Assembly: GCF_005491705.1 (NCBI RefSeq)
Contig: NZ_CP028092.1
Coordinates: forward strand, 4,092,001 to 4,156,000
Source: Pontibacter sp. SGAir0037
GTDB lineage: Bacteria; Bacteroidota; Bacteroidia; Cytophagales; Hymenobacteraceae
Length of the DNA: 64,000 nt
Direction of reading: 5' to 3'
Each line of letters begins with the position of its first letter. Within the stretch, counting starts at the first letter, position 1. Below the pieces are notes generated by a model. It searched no databases. It was not told where the DNA came from and saw only the letters and a program-made list of their open reading frames with translations. Shown piece after piece: positions 1 through 9,669 of this stretch. Made by a program: the position numbers and the translations under genes.

Positions 1-1333
1 CAGGAGCAAAGTTCAGATCAAAAAACACACCGCTCTGTTGATCATACCGAATAGTCGTATCGCCGCAAGCCTCTACATCTCCCGGTAACTGAGCTTGCGG
101 ATAGCCTACAATAATACTTTGATCTGCCGTATCTACACCACATCCGTTTTCTACTATTAACTGGATATTGAAGATACCAGGCACTGTAAATTCGATTTGC
201 AGCGAATCCTGGTCAAGCCCTCCGTATACAATCTCATAGCCGCCATTGTTCGGCTCCTGTATCTCCCACTTGTATGTAAGGCTACCACCCGAGGAGCTAT
301 CTCCTAACGAAACAATAATAGGAGTACAGTTAGGAGGCGTACCCGAGGGCTGCCTATCCATGGTTATATTTGCTTTAGGCTCCTGGTTATAGTTAAATAC
401 ATACTCAGCCGTAGTTACACAACCGTTTTCACCTACAGCTGTTATTGTAATAGGGTATGAACCTAATTCCGTATATTCTGGGCCTTCTAAAGGAAAAAGG
501 TCTGGGCTACTAACATATGGACCTCCTTCTCCATTTCCATCTCCCCAATCAATGAGGTAGTATTCTATATTATCAGGGGTAATATTGGTTATAACAGCAG
601 TAACGGCAGTATCTTCCGGAGCTACAGTATCTGGCAAACAAATTGAAAAACTGTTTTCTTCTTCGAAATTTAACTCTGGTGAGGGCAAAATGGTAATAGG
701 TAGTGTTTTAGTAACTATTTGACATGGCCCTCTGGATGCGTATACAGTTACTATATAACTACCTGCATTTTCATATTGCTTCGTAGGATTAGGCCCCAAA
801 GCCGAAGTACCATCTCCAAAAAGCCACCTAAACTGAACACCTTCTGTATCTCCAAACACACCGAAAGAGATAGACTCATTTGAGCAAATACCTTCCTGAC
901 CTGAATCATCAGGATCGGTTGTGATGATAAAATTGTTAGGAGCGGGATTGAAAACTACAGATAAGTTCTCTGATCGAATATCTGCATTATCACAAAGAGG
1001 ACTATTAGCAACAACATAATAAATTCCTGCTTCTGTTACTTGTAGTACTGCAGAATTATTCCCAATAGGTTGGTCATTTCTATACCACTCCCAAGTTACA
1101 TCTTGGTTTTGAACAGGTCCTACACCCCGGAGATTAGCAACAATAGTTTTAGTTTCGCCTGCACACGCCGGCCCATTGCTTGTACTAATTTCCACTGTAC
1201 AATCAACTGCAAAGTTACTACTGTTGACTAACGGTTGATTATCTTCTGGCAGTGAGGCGAACAAACTACCAAAAGCAGAAAGAAATACAAATAATAAAAA
1301 CAAGCTTACATGCCTGGGTAAAATTTGGCGCAT
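1..1333 (-). CDS. PKD-repeat secreted surface protein, 3' end outside window
   Basis: The frame is open from an ATG at 1333 to the window edge, so about 444 N-terminal residues are visible and the C terminus is missing. It opens with MRQILPRHVSLFLLFVFLSA, a signal peptide of about 26 residues. Then follow Ig/PKD-like beta-sandwich repeats with the typical WLFGDGTS and IDWGDGNGEGG motifs and paired cysteines (for example VDCTVEIS, PACAGET, SPLCDNAD). In Cytophagales such proteins are exported by type IX secretion and usually end in a gliding-motility-type C-terminal domain; that end cannot be seen here, so this is an inference. Function is probably adhesive or structural at the cell surface. 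No enzymatic domain is visible. Confidence 0.8.
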   Translation of the reverse strand, partial: MRQILPRHVSLFLLFVFLSAFGSLFASLPEDNQPLVNSSNFAVDCTVEISTSNGPACAGETKTIVANLRGVGPVQNQDVTWEWYRNDQPIGNNSAVLQVTEAGIYYVVANSPLCDNADIRSENLSVVFNPAPNNFIITTDPDDSGQEGICSNESISFGVFGDTEGVQFRWLFGDGTSALGPNPTKQYENAGSYIVTVYASRGPCQIVTKTLPITILPSPELNFEEENSFSICLPDTVAPEDTAVTAVITNITPDNIEYYLIDWGDGNGEGGPYVSSPDLFPLEGPEYTELGSYPITITAVGENGCVTTAEYVFNYNQEPKANITMDRQPSGTPPNCTPIIVSLGDSSSGGSLTYKWEIQEPNNGGYEIVYGGLDQDSLQIEFTVPGIFNIQLIVENGCGVDTADQSIIVGYPQAQLPGDVEACGDTTIRYDQQSGVFFDLNFAP

Positions 1334-1830
1334 TACTTCTAGTATAAGGGGTGAATTTTAACCATACCGCTTGTATAGCAACCACTATGTTATTCGCCTG
1401 ATCAAGCCCGAAAAGCAATTCTCTTTCCGGCTGATGCACCAGGCAGATGGCTCTCTATTTTACAGACCACTACAGCCATCTTACTCAAAGATAACCCAAC
1501 GTTGCCCTGTTATTATTATAAAAGCAGTTATGACTCTACACTAAAGTTTACTTTAAATTAATATATTAAAAAGCATATACAAAGGCTGTTCTTAAGTCAA
1601 CCTTTATATAAACAGCGTACCATCGTAATTATTGACCCCAATAACGCTATGAACGTTGCATCGAAATATCTATAATCAAACACGGCAGCTTCGATATGAA
1701 CAATAAAAAGAAGTACTTTAACGTTATTACTCCAGTTGCTCTTCCAGTACATGCCGGTTAAAGCCAATCTTCCTTTTAGTATCTTATATTACGTAAAAGG
1801 GGCTGATTTATTGTATTCTGCAGCTGTTTG
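1334..1830. other. Intergenic, AT-rich, no gene seen
   Basis: About 500 bases between the PKD-protein start and the next gene's stop. It is AT-rich and carries frequent stops in all frames. It must hold the promoter of the PKD protein, but I could not pick a convincing -33/-7 pair. Confidence 0.5.
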
Positions 1831-2463
1831 CTACACTTCTTCCGCCTCTTCTAAATGCACAAAATAGCGGGTAATTTTATCCCACTGCAGATCCTGAAAT
1901 CCGGCCCAGCCTCCTGCAGCTATTAAGGTATTCAGCATAGAACGATCTCCGGCCTCTTCTCCCTGGTTATTAATGCCTTCATTCTTGCCTATTTCGTAGC
2001 CTATAAGTTTTGCTCCCTGTCTCTCTACTTTAAAAGTGCTGCTTGCTTCTTTTATAAAGAAATGCTGCACCACCTCTTCTTCCTCTGTTAGTTCTTTAGG
2101 CTTTTCGCTGGGGTGCACCACAAACTCAGCCATATTTTCTTCTACATGTACCTGGCTCACCTGCACCCAGTTTTCTATAGTAGAAGCAGGCAGAATAATC
2201 CGGATATAATATCCTTCTTCTGGCACAGGGGCTGTGGTTCTTCTCCCTCTGTTATCGAAAAGCTGGAACGTAGAATTAATACCATTCAGGTTAGACCACA
2301 AGTCTATATGAAACAGCTTCTCCTTCGCCCGCTGAAATTCTTGTATGGCTGTAGCCTCGTCAGGAAAAGTATTCTCGTTGGAGAACAGCTTATCTTTTGT
2401 TTCTTCGCCCTGTACTGCCTTTACTTCTTTCTTTACCTTATTTACAATATCCTTCAAGCCCAT
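1831..2463 (-). CDS. Hypothetical protein, acidic, cytoplasmic
   Basis: A 210-residue protein without signal peptide or membrane segment. The N terminus is a charged helix (MGLKDIVNKVKKEVKAVQ), and the body mixes hydrophobic beta-type segments (YYIRIILPAST, QVSQVHVEENMAEFVV) with a very acidic stretch (ELTEEEEVV). I do not recognise the family. The length, ATG start and clean coding character suggest a real gene. It stands alone: the next upstream gene lies behind a strong terminator at 2666-2716. Confidence 0.65.
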   Translation of the reverse strand: MGLKDIVNKVKKEVKAVQGEETKDKLFSNENTFPDEATAIQEFQRAKEKLFHIDLWSNLNGINSTFQLFDNRGRRTTAPVPEEGYYIRIILPASTIENWVQVSQVHVEENMAEFVVHPSEKPKELTEEEEVVQHFFIKEASSTFKVERQGAKLIGYEIGKNEGINNQGEEAGDRSMLNTLIAAGGWAGFQDLQWDKITRYFVHLEEAEEV

Positions 2464-2665
2464 ATGTTGACTGCCTCCTTCAGCTTTAACCTTATACCAG
2501 CTTTCTGATTACGAGAGGGGAAAGAAGATGTTGATAAATTCGTTAAGGATAAATGAAAAATTATAACTCATAAGTGCTAAATTTTATTTATACTTTGTAA
2601 TAAAGTTCTAGTTAATTCTGTCTCAATTGAGGGAATGATAAATTTCGATGTATTAGTATTCTCTG

Positions 2666-2716
2666 ATAGCAAAATAGCCCGGCTACTCATGTAGAGTAGC
2701 CGGGCTATTTTGCTAT
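2666..2716. terminator. Bidirectional terminator, 23-bp perfect stem
   Basis: The arms 2666-2688 and 2694-2716 are perfect reverse complements around a 5-base loop. The stem core is GC-rich (GCCCGGCTACTC) and flanked by A- and T-runs, so it can end transcription on either strand. It lies just 3' of the di-heme peroxidase gene. Confidence 0.85.
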
Positions 2717-2733
2717 GCCCTTAAAAACAAAAT

Positions 2734-4521
2734 TTATGGCGCTACCTCATCAGTGAGGGTATGCAGAAATGCGATGACAGACTGTATCTCTTGCTCTGTT
2801 AAATGAAGCGGGTCGGGAGGAAGTGTCTGGTTATCTAACTGCAAACCTAAGCCCTGGGCACCTCCCTTGTTATAGAAGTTCATTACCTCCTCCAACGTTT
2901 CATAGGCACCGTTATGCATATAGGGTGCGGTTTTGGCTATATTTCGGAGTGTAGGAGTTTTGAAGGCATAACGTAGCTCTTCCATTTTGCTGTGTATATA
3001 ACGCCCCTCATCAGAATCCAACGTCGGATGAGGAGCCCTGGGATCTTGCAAAACACCGAGTACTTCTGCTTCTGTGTTGTTGAAAGAAGGAGCGGCAGTG
3101 CCATTAAACACAGGCAAAAAATGACAAGTGCCACACTTGGCCTTTCCCATAAACAGGTTAAACCCTTGAACTTCCTGCACTGTCAGCAATTGTTCTTCGC
3201 CACGCATGTGGCGGTCGAAGCGGGAGCTAAAAGGCGTAAGAGAGCGGACGTAACTAGCAAGAGCAATCATAACATGCTTTGGCTGTATTTCTGTCTCCAT
3301 TTGCGGAAAAGCTTGCCGGAATGACTGCTGATATGCCACTTGCTGGTTCAGGCGAAAAGCAGCCTCTTCGACAGAGCCATGCATCTCATCTTTGTTACGG
3401 ATTACATCTACTGCCTGACTTTCGAGTGTGCTGGCTCTCATATCATAAAACTGCGCATGCTGAAGGCTGGCATAGTACAGGGTAGGGGCATTGCGCTGTA
3501 CAAACTTACCTTCTTCCACGGCAGCACTTTTAGGCAACCCATCTGTAAAGGCCAGTTCCGGTTTATGGCAACTGCCACAGGTACGGGTGCCTCCTGATAC
3601 TACTGGCGAAAAGAAAAGAGTTTTACCTAAAGCAATCTTTTCAGGGGTCGCCATTGCCTCGGCAGAACCGGCAAACACATTAGCATTTAAGGCATTTCGG
3701 TCAAAAAGCGTAGCTGCTTTATCGTTCAACACCAGCTTTGCATCCACCGGATCGATCCCCAGCTCTTCCTGCCACCTTACCAGTTCTGCCGTAATAGGAT
3801 TGGCAAAGCGGGCAATAAACGCCATACGGTTAAAGCCATCGAAGTCGTAGTTTTCGGAAGTGTAGGCAATAGCCTGCTGTAAAAGCTGCTCCAGCAGTTT
3901 GTTCCCGCCAAAGAAGGAAAGTACTTTTTGTACTGCTTTTAAAGACACGGCAGCCTCTTGTATACCTGTAGCTGTTATGGGAGTGTCGAAACCGGATATA
4001 CCCAATACAATTATTCTGAAAATCTCCTGCTTACAGGCCGCAAGCACATTGGCATCAGAAAACTCCATGCTCTCGAGTATAACACGGGCACGACCAGAAA
4101 CAGAGATAAACTTTTTCACTTCCCGCACCAGCTCCTCGCGATTGCCTTCCTCAAATTCAGGAAACAGATACTCCTCTATTACCTGCAGGCCTGAGGGCTC
4201 AAAGCTTTTTGTTTCTTCAATCTCCAGCTCCGGCAAAGGTGCTCCGTTCATTTCTTTGCTTGCTGTAGGGGCGTAATACTCCGTAAACATTTCTACCTGT
4301 TTATATGCCCGGCGTGTCTCCAGAAAAGCGGCCTGAACAGAATCGGCAGGGCCGGTGGCGGCAAGACGCAACAACTTATTGGTTGCAACTGCCTGTAGCG
4401 TATCAAAATTTGTAAGTAAATATCCTTTTGATTGCTCAGCAGGTGCTAAAGGGTGGTTTGACTTGCAGTAACACATCAGCACCGCCAGAAACGCAACCAA
4501 AACTATCAAGCTATTTTTCAT
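2734..4521 (-). CDS. Di-heme cytochrome c peroxidase family lipoprotein with N-terminal helical domain
   Basis: 595 residues. The N terminus has a hydrophobic segment and cysteines at 17 and 19 (LMCYCK), so it is probably a lipoprotein exported to the periplasm. Residues about 35-260 are a helical domain that recalls the imelysin/EfeO fold (resemblance by eye only). The C-terminal half is the CcpA/MauG di-heme module with two CXXCH heme sites, CGSCH at 315-319 and CGTCH at 463-467, plus the family signature MHNGAYETLEEVMNFYN near the end. Typical peroxidases of this family are about 330-350 residues; the extra domain makes this the long form found in Bacteroidota. It would reduce H2O2 or modify a partner using periplasmic electrons. 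The DUF839 lipoprotein lies upstream on the same strand but a hairpin separates them. Confidence 0.88.
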   Translation of the reverse strand: MKNSLIVLVAFLAVLMCYCKSNHPLAPAEQSKGYLLTNFDTLQAVATNKLLRLAATGPADSVQAAFLETRRAYKQVEMFTEYYAPTASKEMNGAPLPELEIEETKSFEPSGLQVIEEYLFPEFEEGNREELVREVKKFISVSGRARVILESMEFSDANVLAACKQEIFRIIVLGISGFDTPITATGIQEAAVSLKAVQKVLSFFGGNKLLEQLLQQAIAYTSENYDFDGFNRMAFIARFANPITAELVRWQEELGIDPVDAKLVLNDKAATLFDRNALNANVFAGSAEAMATPEKIALGKTLFFSPVVSGGTRTCGSCHKPELAFTDGLPKSAAVEEGKFVQRNAPTLYYASLQHAQFYDMRASTLESQAVDVIRNKDEMHGSVEEAAFRLNQQVAYQQSFRQAFPQMETEIQPKHVMIALASYVRSLTPFSSRFDRHMRGEEQLLTVQEVQGFNLFMGKAKCGTCHFLPVFNGTAAPSFNNTEAEVLGVLQDPRAPHPTLDSDEGRYIHSKMEELRYAFKTPTLRNIAKTAPYMHNGAYETLEEVMNFYNKGGAQGLGLQLDNQTLPPDPLHLTEQEIQSVIAFLHTLTDEVAP

Positions 4522-4556
4522 AAGAGCCGTTAAGCTTCTTCTTATAAGAATGAAAA

Positions 4557-4588
4557 AGCAAAGCCTCCTTTACCAGGCAGGCTTTGCT
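4557..4588 (-). terminator. Hairpin terminator after the DUF839 gene
   Basis: Ten-base arms AGCAAAGCCT (4557-4566) and AGGCTTTGCT (4579-4588) with a 12-base loop, followed on the minus strand by a T-run (TTTTTCATT). It sits between the stop of the DUF839 gene and the start of the peroxidase gene, so transcription of the two may be at least partly separated. Confidence 0.65.
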
Positions 4589-4610
4589 CTAAATTATAAT
4601 TTGAAATTTA

Positions 4611-6092
4611 CTAGCGGGGAACGTTAGTTAGAATAACAGTCTGTCCGCCTTCATTATTTGAAGACAAACCACTTCCATCGGCATTCAGAAACTTGCTATG
4701 CCTCCAGGTATGCGGGTGAATATTCACTACAAAAGTACCAGGCTTGCCCACCAGGTCAGACACATCGAACATCGCACCATACTCCCAACTGCTCAGGCGG
4801 GCATCATTCGAAGGATTGTACTTGGCATTAAACGTTGCATCGGTACGGCGGTGATTCATTTCCAGCATCGGTTTAAGTGCTTTTGACCTTATATCATACT
4901 GCCAGATGCGACCGTCGTGGCTTGTTGCCTGGTAAAAAGAGTCTCCGTCTTCCTGTATGTAAACATAATTTTCTGTTACACAAAGGTTATCAGGGTTTAC
5001 AAGGCTTTTACCCGGATCGCTGTTACCATCGAGTAGCGGAGTAATTTTACCACTTAGCGGACTGTTAGCATCTAATTCCAGTTTATACAGGCGGCCCCAC
5101 ATAGTAAAGCCAGGCGCAGGGTTAATTTTATCAGGACTTACACCCGTAGATACAAAATACAGTACTCTATTAGCAGTTGCAGAGCCTTTACCATAATCAA
5201 GGTCTTCTACACGGGCAAATTGAATGGCATTTTTCTCCACCGTTTGTGCTGCCAGCTGAGCGCCGGTACTTGAGCTTACGTTAGTATATTCTACAAACTC
5301 AACTTCATAACTCTGCCCAACCTGCATATCCGTTTCAACTGTATTCTTGTCTTTACGACGCAACATGTAAAGTTTTCCATTTTGCAGATCGCCAACAGTA
5401 TTGGACACATACATATTTACCTGCCCCATACTATTCGCGGGATTACTTTCGTCTTCCCCAATAAAGATAACGGTTTTGCCATTGTAAGCTGTTTTAGGAA
5501 GTGGCACTGCATTTTCGGCACTGCACTTACCCAAAGCTGGCAAGGTGCGGTCGGTACGGCTTTTCTCGCTTACATTACCTAACGGGTTTATGGCATGAAT
5601 CATAGATTCTACACCACTCTCACCGGCAGTTAAGAATATAGGCCCGAAACCATGCTCCTCCGGAGTAGCTAGCGTAGCTGAGCAAAGTCGCCACATACCA
5701 CCGGCTCCGTCTACAATGTATTCTCCTTTAACAGGTTTAAAAGTTTTATCCAGATACACCCGCGATACCGACTGCAGAATTTCATGGTTTGTAACCATGA
5801 TGAACCCTTCCCCGTTCGGGTTACGCATAATGCCACCGCCATCAGGCTGAGCACCATAAACAAAACCCGGCGACTGCTCCAGTACATCGTCGCTGCTGAT
5901 CAAAGTTTTTATTCTGATACTTTCAAAACCCGGCAGTGTTCTTACAAGGGAGGGAGTTACAGAATAATCTGTATCATTCCATTCTACCATAGGTTCCTCA
6001 ATAGATACGATGTCGTCGTCTTTGCAACCTGATAAAATGACTGAGGCCATTAGCATGGTAAGGCCAAGTTTAGCACTAGTAAAGTTTTTCAT
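4611..6092 (-). CDS. DUF839/PhoX-like beta-propeller lipoprotein
   Basis: 493 residues. The signal peptide ends in a lipobox (LMASVILSGC, Cys about residue 23), followed by an acidic linker. The body shows blades typical of the PhoX/DUF839 propeller: GAGGMWRLCSATLATPEEHG, FIGEDESNPANSMGQV, LVNPDNLCVTENYVYIQEDGD and a late FVVNIHPHT. Known PhoX proteins are Ca/Fe-dependent alkaline phosphatases, but many DUF839 members have no proven activity and I cannot assign one here. It is exported and probably anchored in the outer or inner membrane. It precedes the di-heme peroxidase, suggesting a shared periplasmic role. Confidence 0.8.
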   Translation of the reverse strand: MKNFTSAKLGLTMLMASVILSGCKDDDIVSIEEPMVEWNDTDYSVTPSLVRTLPGFESIRIKTLISSDDVLEQSPGFVYGAQPDGGGIMRNPNGEGFIMVTNHEILQSVSRVYLDKTFKPVKGEYIVDGAGGMWRLCSATLATPEEHGFGPIFLTAGESGVESMIHAINPLGNVSEKSRTDRTLPALGKCSAENAVPLPKTAYNGKTVIFIGEDESNPANSMGQVNMYVSNTVGDLQNGKLYMLRRKDKNTVETDMQVGQSYEVEFVEYTNVSSSTGAQLAAQTVEKNAIQFARVEDLDYGKGSATANRVLYFVSTGVSPDKINPAPGFTMWGRLYKLELDANSPLSGKITPLLDGNSDPGKSLVNPDNLCVTENYVYIQEDGDSFYQATSHDGRIWQYDIRSKALKPMLEMNHRRTDATFNAKYNPSNDARLSSWEYGAMFDVSDLVGKPGTFVVNIHPHTWRHSKFLNADGSGLSSNNEGGQTVILTNVPR

Positions 6093-6268
6093 AGCATAAT
6101 CTAATTATGCTTCAAAACTATAGCTGTAATATTACTCTATTGTTAAAGGAGGTTTACGAATTTGTAAAGCATCAAATGACGGTCCCCTTGCCAAAGAACC
6201 AAACAATGTGCTTGATTGCACAGATCATTTCAGTAACTGCTAAACGTTAAAATGTTTATGAGGCCCCT

Positions 6269-8245
6269 CTATACCATATGTTCTTTAGACACAGTGTTCT
6301 GAGCAAGGGCTAGAGGAGGTTTAGGCAGCGTAACATAAAAAATACTGCCCTCCTGCTCTTTACTTTCTGCAGCAATACTGCCGCCAATACTGTGCATGAA
6401 GTCTTTGGAAAGCTTTAATCCTAATCCTGTCCCTTTTTCCTTGGCAGTTCCAGTTGTTGTAAACTGTTCATTGTCTTTAAACAACTTTTTTAAATTGTCA
6501 GGGGCTATCCCTTTTCCATTGTCAGCTACCATAAGCACAATCTTATCTTGTGCATCTCTTGTGTTTATGACAACCTGCCCTCCCTCATATGTAAATTTAA
6601 TGGCGTTCATCAACAGGTTGCGCACTACAAAGCTTAACCTTTCTCTGTCTCCTAGAGCAAAAGCATCTACCGGTACCGCATTCTTTAGTATAATGTTCTT
6701 GTGCTCGGCCTGCGTTGCAACAAACTGCATGTTCTCCTCTATCAGCTGATGCAGCCATAGCGGTTCCAGGAAAACACCTCCTCCTTTTAGCTGATTTTTA
6801 GACCAGGCCAAAAGGTTATCCAGCATATTCATAACAGCATCAACCTGCTTGTTCAGAAGTAATAGGTATTTTTTTACTTCTTCGTGAGACATAGGCCTGC
6901 GCTGAGCCAGATTTAAAATACTTCTTAAAGATGCAAAGGGCGACCTAAGATCGTGCGATACAATGGAAAACAGCTTGTCTTTCATCAGTCCGTTTTCTTC
7001 CAGGCTTTTATTCTGATTGGTAATAGTTTCGTTTAGCCTTTCGAGCTGCACAGAGGCTTTTGCAATTTCTTTGTTTTTAGTAGCAAGCACTATGCTGTAG
7101 TCTTTTACTTTTTTATAGTTCTTATACCACATAAGCGCCAGAAGAGAAAGCATTACCAGGCCCAGGCAGGCAACGGCAAGAATTACATTGGTAAGCTCAG
7201 CCTGTTGCTGCGCTTCAAATGCCTGCTTCTCATAAACCAACTGTTCTTCCTGTTTCTCTTTAAGAATATCCAGAAAACCTAATGCTTCGCTCTTCTCTTC
7301 CTTGAAAGCCTGCTTTTGCCTTTCGATTAGCATATCCTGCCACTTTATCAATTCCGGATAATTACTGGTGGCTTTGTATACCGCTATCAAGTTATCCATG
7401 GCGGCTTCTTCGAGCTCCGAGGCCGGAACAGCCTGTGCATGCTGCAAAGCTTCTGTAGCCAACTGAATAGCAGTTTTATATGCTTTCTCTCTTAGAGCAA
7501 CCTCCGATAACTTGTTTTTGGTTAAAGATAAGCCATAGTTATCGCCTTTGTGTTCATCTAAAACAAGCGCTTGTGCAAAATGCTCTTTAGCAGCAGCATA
7601 TTCCTCCTTCTGCAGGTAAACAAGCCCCAGATGATAATGAGCTTTCTTAAGCCCGTAGCCATAGTTTGCTTGCTTGCTTGTAGTTAAAGCCTCGGTAAAA
7701 TATTTTTCTGCTACTTTCAGGTCATGCTGTTTCAGCTTTACCAGGCCCAAGCTGTTGGTTATGTTTACCAAGTCATCCTGACGGCCTAAGGCAGTATAGC
7801 TTTGTTTCGCCTGCTTGTAAAGCACTTCAGCCTCTGTCAGGTTTTCCGCCTCCAGCAAGGCATTCCCTATTTGCTGATTTGCCCTAGCAACATTAAGTGT
7901 ATCTGCAACCTGTTTACTAAGCTCCAGGGCTCTGTAATAAAGGCCAAGTGCCTTTTCCGAATAGCTGTTTTGTTGGTATATGCCCGCCTCATATAATAAA
8001 TTAGTAGCCCTGCCCTTTTTATAGTCATAGTCATCGGCCAGTCGGGCGGCTTTCGCCAGCAGCGTTAATGCCACATCCGTATTTTTCCGTTTGGCCTCAA
8101 AGGCTGCTTCATTCAGAGAGTCTATCTTTTGGTAAATAGCTGCATCAGAACCCAATGCGTCTGGTCTGGCACCTTGAGCGAAGGAAACACCTAAAAAAAA
8201 ACTAAAGCTGATGAAGGCAACAAGAAGCTGTAAGCGTAGCCTCAT
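6269..8245 (-). CDS. TPR-containing sensor histidine kinase, orphan
   Basis: 658 residues. A signal peptide (1-23) is followed by about six TPR helices pairs (residues 40-310, e.g. LGLVKLKQHDLKVAEKYF), a coiled coil (310-350), one membrane helix (about 352-374), a second coiled coil, and the kinase core. The phospho-acceptor is His431 in SHDLRSPF; the ATPase has an N-box at 543-549 (NLLMNAIKF), DNGKGI at 575-580 and GTGLGLKLSKD at 605-615. The arrangement is a periplasmic TPR sensor with cytoplasmic HisKA/HATPase, common in Bacteroidota. No response regulator is encoded next to it, so its partner is elsewhere. The signal sensed is unknown. Confidence 0.92.
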   Translation of the reverse strand: MRLRLQLLVAFISFSFFLGVSFAQGARPDALGSDAAIYQKIDSLNEAAFEAKRKNTDVALTLLAKAARLADDYDYKKGRATNLLYEAGIYQQNSYSEKALGLYYRALELSKQVADTLNVARANQQIGNALLEAENLTEAEVLYKQAKQSYTALGRQDDLVNITNSLGLVKLKQHDLKVAEKYFTEALTTSKQANYGYGLKKAHYHLGLVYLQKEEYAAAKEHFAQALVLDEHKGDNYGLSLTKNKLSEVALREKAYKTAIQLATEALQHAQAVPASELEEAAMDNLIAVYKATSNYPELIKWQDMLIERQKQAFKEEKSEALGFLDILKEKQEEQLVYEKQAFEAQQQAELTNVILAVACLGLVMLSLLALMWYKNYKKVKDYSIVLATKNKEIAKASVQLERLNETITNQNKSLEENGLMKDKLFSIVSHDLRSPFASLRSILNLAQRRPMSHEEVKKYLLLLNKQVDAVMNMLDNLLAWSKNQLKGGGVFLEPLWLHQLIEENMQFVATQAEHKNIILKNAVPVDAFALGDRERLSFVVRNLLMNAIKFTYEGGQVVINTRDAQDKIVLMVADNGKGIAPDNLKKLFKDNEQFTTTGTAKEKGTGLGLKLSKDFMHSIGGSIAAESKEQEGSIFYVTLPKPPLALAQNTVSKEHMV

Positions 8246-8570
8246 ATAAAGAATCTAAAAACAGTTATTCCCTGATACAGTTTGCAAGCCAACTAACAAA
8301 CCAAAATTAAATTAAAATTGCACCGTTTAATACGGCAAAAACAACGCAATATATTGTATTTCAGCAAATATTATCTCAGTAAACATACGCAATATTTACA
8401 CTGGCTTCGTTTATTTGAATTCACTTCTGAAATAGTGTTCAAACCTCTTATGTAACCAATTTTCAAACATATGGTTTTGAAGTATATGCTCTTTTACTAA
8501 CCTTTATTCCAGCGTAAAAGCAGCACGCTTCCCTAAAGCATATCTATACACAATGGTGGGAGGAGTTTTC
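8246..8570. other. Intergenic, no gene seen
   Basis: About 325 AT-rich bases between the kinase start and the pirin stop. No frame of coding character and no convincing hairpin was found. The kinase promoter should lie in the part next to 8245. Confidence 0.45.
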
Positions 8571-9485
8571 TCAGGACAGTGCTTGTGGCGACGGACTTCC
8601 TGCCGGTCTGGAGCGATCTTCCGGAAGCGGGACAAACTCATGGTTATCTGTAGGAGGTAAAATAATACGGCCTTCTTTCCAGTCTGCTTTAGCCTGTTCG
8701 ATACGGTCTTTCCTAGAAGAGACAAAGTTCCACCATATAAATCGCTCGCCTAAAGGCTCGCCTCCCAGCAACATCAGAACTGATGCCTCTTTTGCAAGCA
8801 GAACAGGATCTACACCTTTGTTAAAAACCAGCATCTGGCCTGCTGTATACCCCCTTCCAGAAACTTCTATACTCCCTTTAGCAATATAAATACCCCGTTC
8901 AGAGTGCTCCCTCGGCAAGCCGAACCGTGCCCCCTGATCCAGCACAACATGCAGGTAAAATAAGGGAGAGTGTGTTTTTACATCATTTTTAAGTCCAAAA
9001 GCATTTCCTGCAATTAACCTCATCCATACTCCTTTATCTGTAAAAACGGGTAGTTGCTCCGGCTTATAGTTATCAAAAGCAGGTGCCGCTTCTTCATCTT
9101 TTTCTGGTAGTGCCACCCAAGTTTGAATCATCTCTAATGTTCCGCCTGCCAGCACTGCAGGGTCTTCGAACCGTTCCGAATGCGCAATGCCACTACCAGC
9201 CGTCATCCAGTTTACTTCTCCCGGACGAATAACCTGCTCTACGCCCAGGCTGTCGCGGTGTGTAACCTGCCCTCCGAACAAGTAGCTTACTGTAGACAAA
9301 CCTATATGCGGATGTGGCAGCACATCCATGGAAGCCGTTAACGGAGGCTGTACATCAACAGGCCCTGCATGGTCCATAAAAATAAACGGGCCAACCATCC
9401 TGCGCAGGCGAAAAGGCAGAATCCTGCGCACATCCATACCAGGTGCCAGGGATGCCTTACGGGCTTCTATAACAATGTCCAGCAT
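8571..9485 (-). CDS. Pirin family protein (bicupin)
   Basis: 304 residues with no export signal. The N-terminal cupin carries the metal ligands of pirins: His58 and His60 in PHPHIGLSTVSYL, His102 and Glu104 in GIAHSERF. The start region FRLRRMVGPFIFMDHAGP is the family signature. Bacterial pirins include quercetin 2,3-dioxygenases and redox-sensing regulators; which applies here is not visible. It is a single-gene unit, divergent from the flavin-dependent oxidoreductase that starts at 9670, with about 180 bases between them. Confidence 0.92.
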   Translation of the reverse strand: MLDIVIEARKASLAPGMDVRRILPFRLRRMVGPFIFMDHAGPVDVQPPLTASMDVLPHPHIGLSTVSYLFGGQVTHRDSLGVEQVIRPGEVNWMTAGSGIAHSERFEDPAVLAGGTLEMIQTWVALPEKDEEAAPAFDNYKPEQLPVFTDKGVWMRLIAGNAFGLKNDVKTHSPLFYLHVVLDQGARFGLPREHSERGIYIAKGSIEVSGRGYTAGQMLVFNKGVDPVLLAKEASVLMLLGGEPLGERFIWWNFVSSRKDRIEQAKADWKEGRIILPPTDNHEFVPLPEDRSRPAGSPSPQALS

Positions 9486-9669
9486 AGCAAATTATATATT
9501 GTCTTCTCTAAATGACGGAATTATTTGCTTAATTGACAAACAGATTTATAAACAATAAAAGTAAATTAACATACAGCCATGCAGCCCCGGCACAATTTAG
9601 TCTTATGCAGATCGGGAAACTGTGCTGCAACAGCTGGGTTTTGTTCTCAGATATTAACTAACATTGCCT

